A model generated the notes under the pieces. It saw only the letters and a program-made list of their open reading frames with translations, was not told the DNA's origin and did not search any database. From NCBI GenBank assembly GCA_040394775.1, contig JBEBRN010000109.1:1-7495 (forward strand): a DNA stretch of 7,495 nucleotides. Reading direction: 5' to 3'. Shown piece by piece: positions 6,761 to 7,495 of the stretch (position 1 is the first letter of the stretch; each line of letters starts with the position of its first letter). A program made the translations under genes and the position numbers. Origin of the DNA: 40-80 sp040394775 (GTDB taxonomy: Bacteria; Bacteroidota; Bacteroidia; Flavobacteriales_D; Crocinitomicaceae).

Positions 6761-7474
6761 GTTTTGAGATAAATCCTTTGCGTGAAAATCTTTGGTTAAC
6801 TCAATATATTCTTGGGTGTATCCACCACTACTATTTCTAATTGTTAAACTGTACTTCTCAACCTTATCTGATTTTACCAAAGACAGACAAAATATTACGC
6901 GAGTAGGTGTGCTTGGCTTTCCATTAACAACTACTTCTTTCTCCATGAATAACTGGTTTTCAACAACGAATCGTTTTATTTGGTCATAGTCTGAAGAAGG
7001 AAAGATAAACCAAAATCTACCTCCTGGTTTTAGCATTTTTTTTGATCTTGAAATAAGTGTTTCAAAAGATAAATTCTCCTCATTCCGTGCTTTTGATCGA
7101 CTTCCCTTCTCTCCTACTGTAAAGGAATCTTTGTAAAAAGGAGGATTGGAAATAATAACATCGAATTGCTTCTCCAATTCTAATGTATTAAAGTCTTCGG
7201 CTAGAATCGTAAAGTTTGAGTCAAACGATGAGTTTTGAAAATTAACTGCTAAATCTTTGAGTGCTTCTTCGTCGAATTCAACCGCTGATACAGATAGGTT
7301 AGCTGCCTTTTGCGCCAGCATCAATGATAAAACACCTGTTCCTGCGCCAATATCTAAAACCTCATCGTGATTATCGACTTCAGCAAAAGCTCCTAACAAC
7401 ATAGCATCAGTACCAACTTTCATAGCGGCATGTTCTTGTTGAATCGTAAAATATTTGAAATTAAAGGAAGACAA
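6749..7474 (-). CDS. trmN: tRNA1(Val) (adenine(37)-N6)-methyltransferase TrmN6 (YfiC)
   Basis: A class I SAM-dependent methyltransferase of 241 residues that makes m6A at position 37 of tRNA1(Val). The N-terminal 'FNFKYFTIQQEHAAMKVGTDAMLLGAF' region (4-30) matches the TrmN6/YfiC hallmark (E. coli 'F.FKQF......CAMKVGTDGILLGAW'). Motif I is 'VLDIGAGTGVLSLMLAQ' (39-55), the acidic ribose-binding residue is E66 in 'AVEFDEEAL', and the catalytic motif IV is 'NPPF' (110-113). The C-terminal half has 'KPGGRFWFIFPS' (149-160) as usual. The start is unusual: a TAA immediately precedes TTG at 7474, and the first ATG is M18, which would remove the conserved N-terminal block, so TTG is the likely start. 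The gene faces doxX and ends inside their shared hairpin. No partner gene is visible upstream within the 21 remaining bases. Confidence 0.93.
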   Translation of the reverse strand: MSSFNFKYFTIQQEHAAMKVGTDAMLLGAFAEVDNHDEVLDIGAGTGVLSLMLAQKAANLSVSAVEFDEEALKDLAVNFQNSSFDSNFTILAEDFNTLELEKQFDVIISNPPFYKDSFTVGEKGSRSKARNEENLSFETLISRSKKMLKPGGRFWFIFPSSDYDQIKRFVVENQLFMEKEVVVNGKPSTPTRVIFCLSLVKSDKVEKYSLTIRNSSGGYTQEYIELTKDFHAKDLSQNKKD

Positions 7475-7495
7475 TTACTGTAAGTAAAGTTCTAT

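Noticed and set aside
1..7495. Possible defence island, CRISPR array, mobile element or biosynthetic cluster
   Set aside because: No spaced repeats, transposase, integrase, nuclease or synthase was seen; every gene belongs to a housekeeping or envelope family.

Overview
The window is AT-rich chromosomal DNA that reads like a member of the Bacteroidota, most likely Flavobacteriales. The signs are an 'FAFSQ'-type signal peptide cleavage site, a DUF4369/DUF5106-type thioredoxin lipoprotein-like architecture, start codons without clear Shine-Dalgarno sequences, and promoter-like TTG / TAnnTTTG elements. A family-level guess such as Crocinitomicaceae would be weak. There are no tRNA or rRNA genes, CRISPR arrays, insertion sequences or phage genes. 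Coding density is high, and no gene-free stretch exceeds about 170 bases.

Left part, minus strand (1-5664). Reading right to left there is a tight four-gene run. It starts with an MltF-like lytic transglycosylase (solute-binding domain plus SLT domain, lipoprotein), followed by the tRNA dimethylallyltransferase MiaA, a small divergent ABC ATPase, and an FtsX/MacB-topology permease. The genes abut (TAAATG) or overlap by four bases (ATGA twice), so they are almost certainly co-transcribed and translationally coupled. After a 68-base gap with its own candidate promoter and a perfect palindrome comes a secreted thioredoxin-fold protein (CGHC active site) that runs off the left edge.

Right part (5665-7495). 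A 169-base divergent intergenic region separates the minus-strand operon from two plus-strand genes: an OsmC-family thiol peroxidase-like protein and a four-helix DoxX-family membrane protein. These face a minus-strand TrmN6 (YfiC) tRNA1(Val) A37 N6-methyltransferase gene, which appears to start with TTG. A shared hairpin between DoxX and TrmN6 probably terminates both.

Functionally the window mixes envelope maintenance (peptidoglycan cleavage, ABC transporter, secreted thioredoxin), thiol/peroxide stress (OsmC, DoxX) and tRNA position-37 modification (MiaA, TrmN6). Most of it is ordinary housekeeping. The part most worth a second look is the ABC ATPase/permease pair, whose ATPase lacks the H-loop histidine and has altered Walker A and signature motifs. 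It shares a transcript with a peptidoglycan hydrolase, which invites comparison with FtsEX-type hydrolase control.
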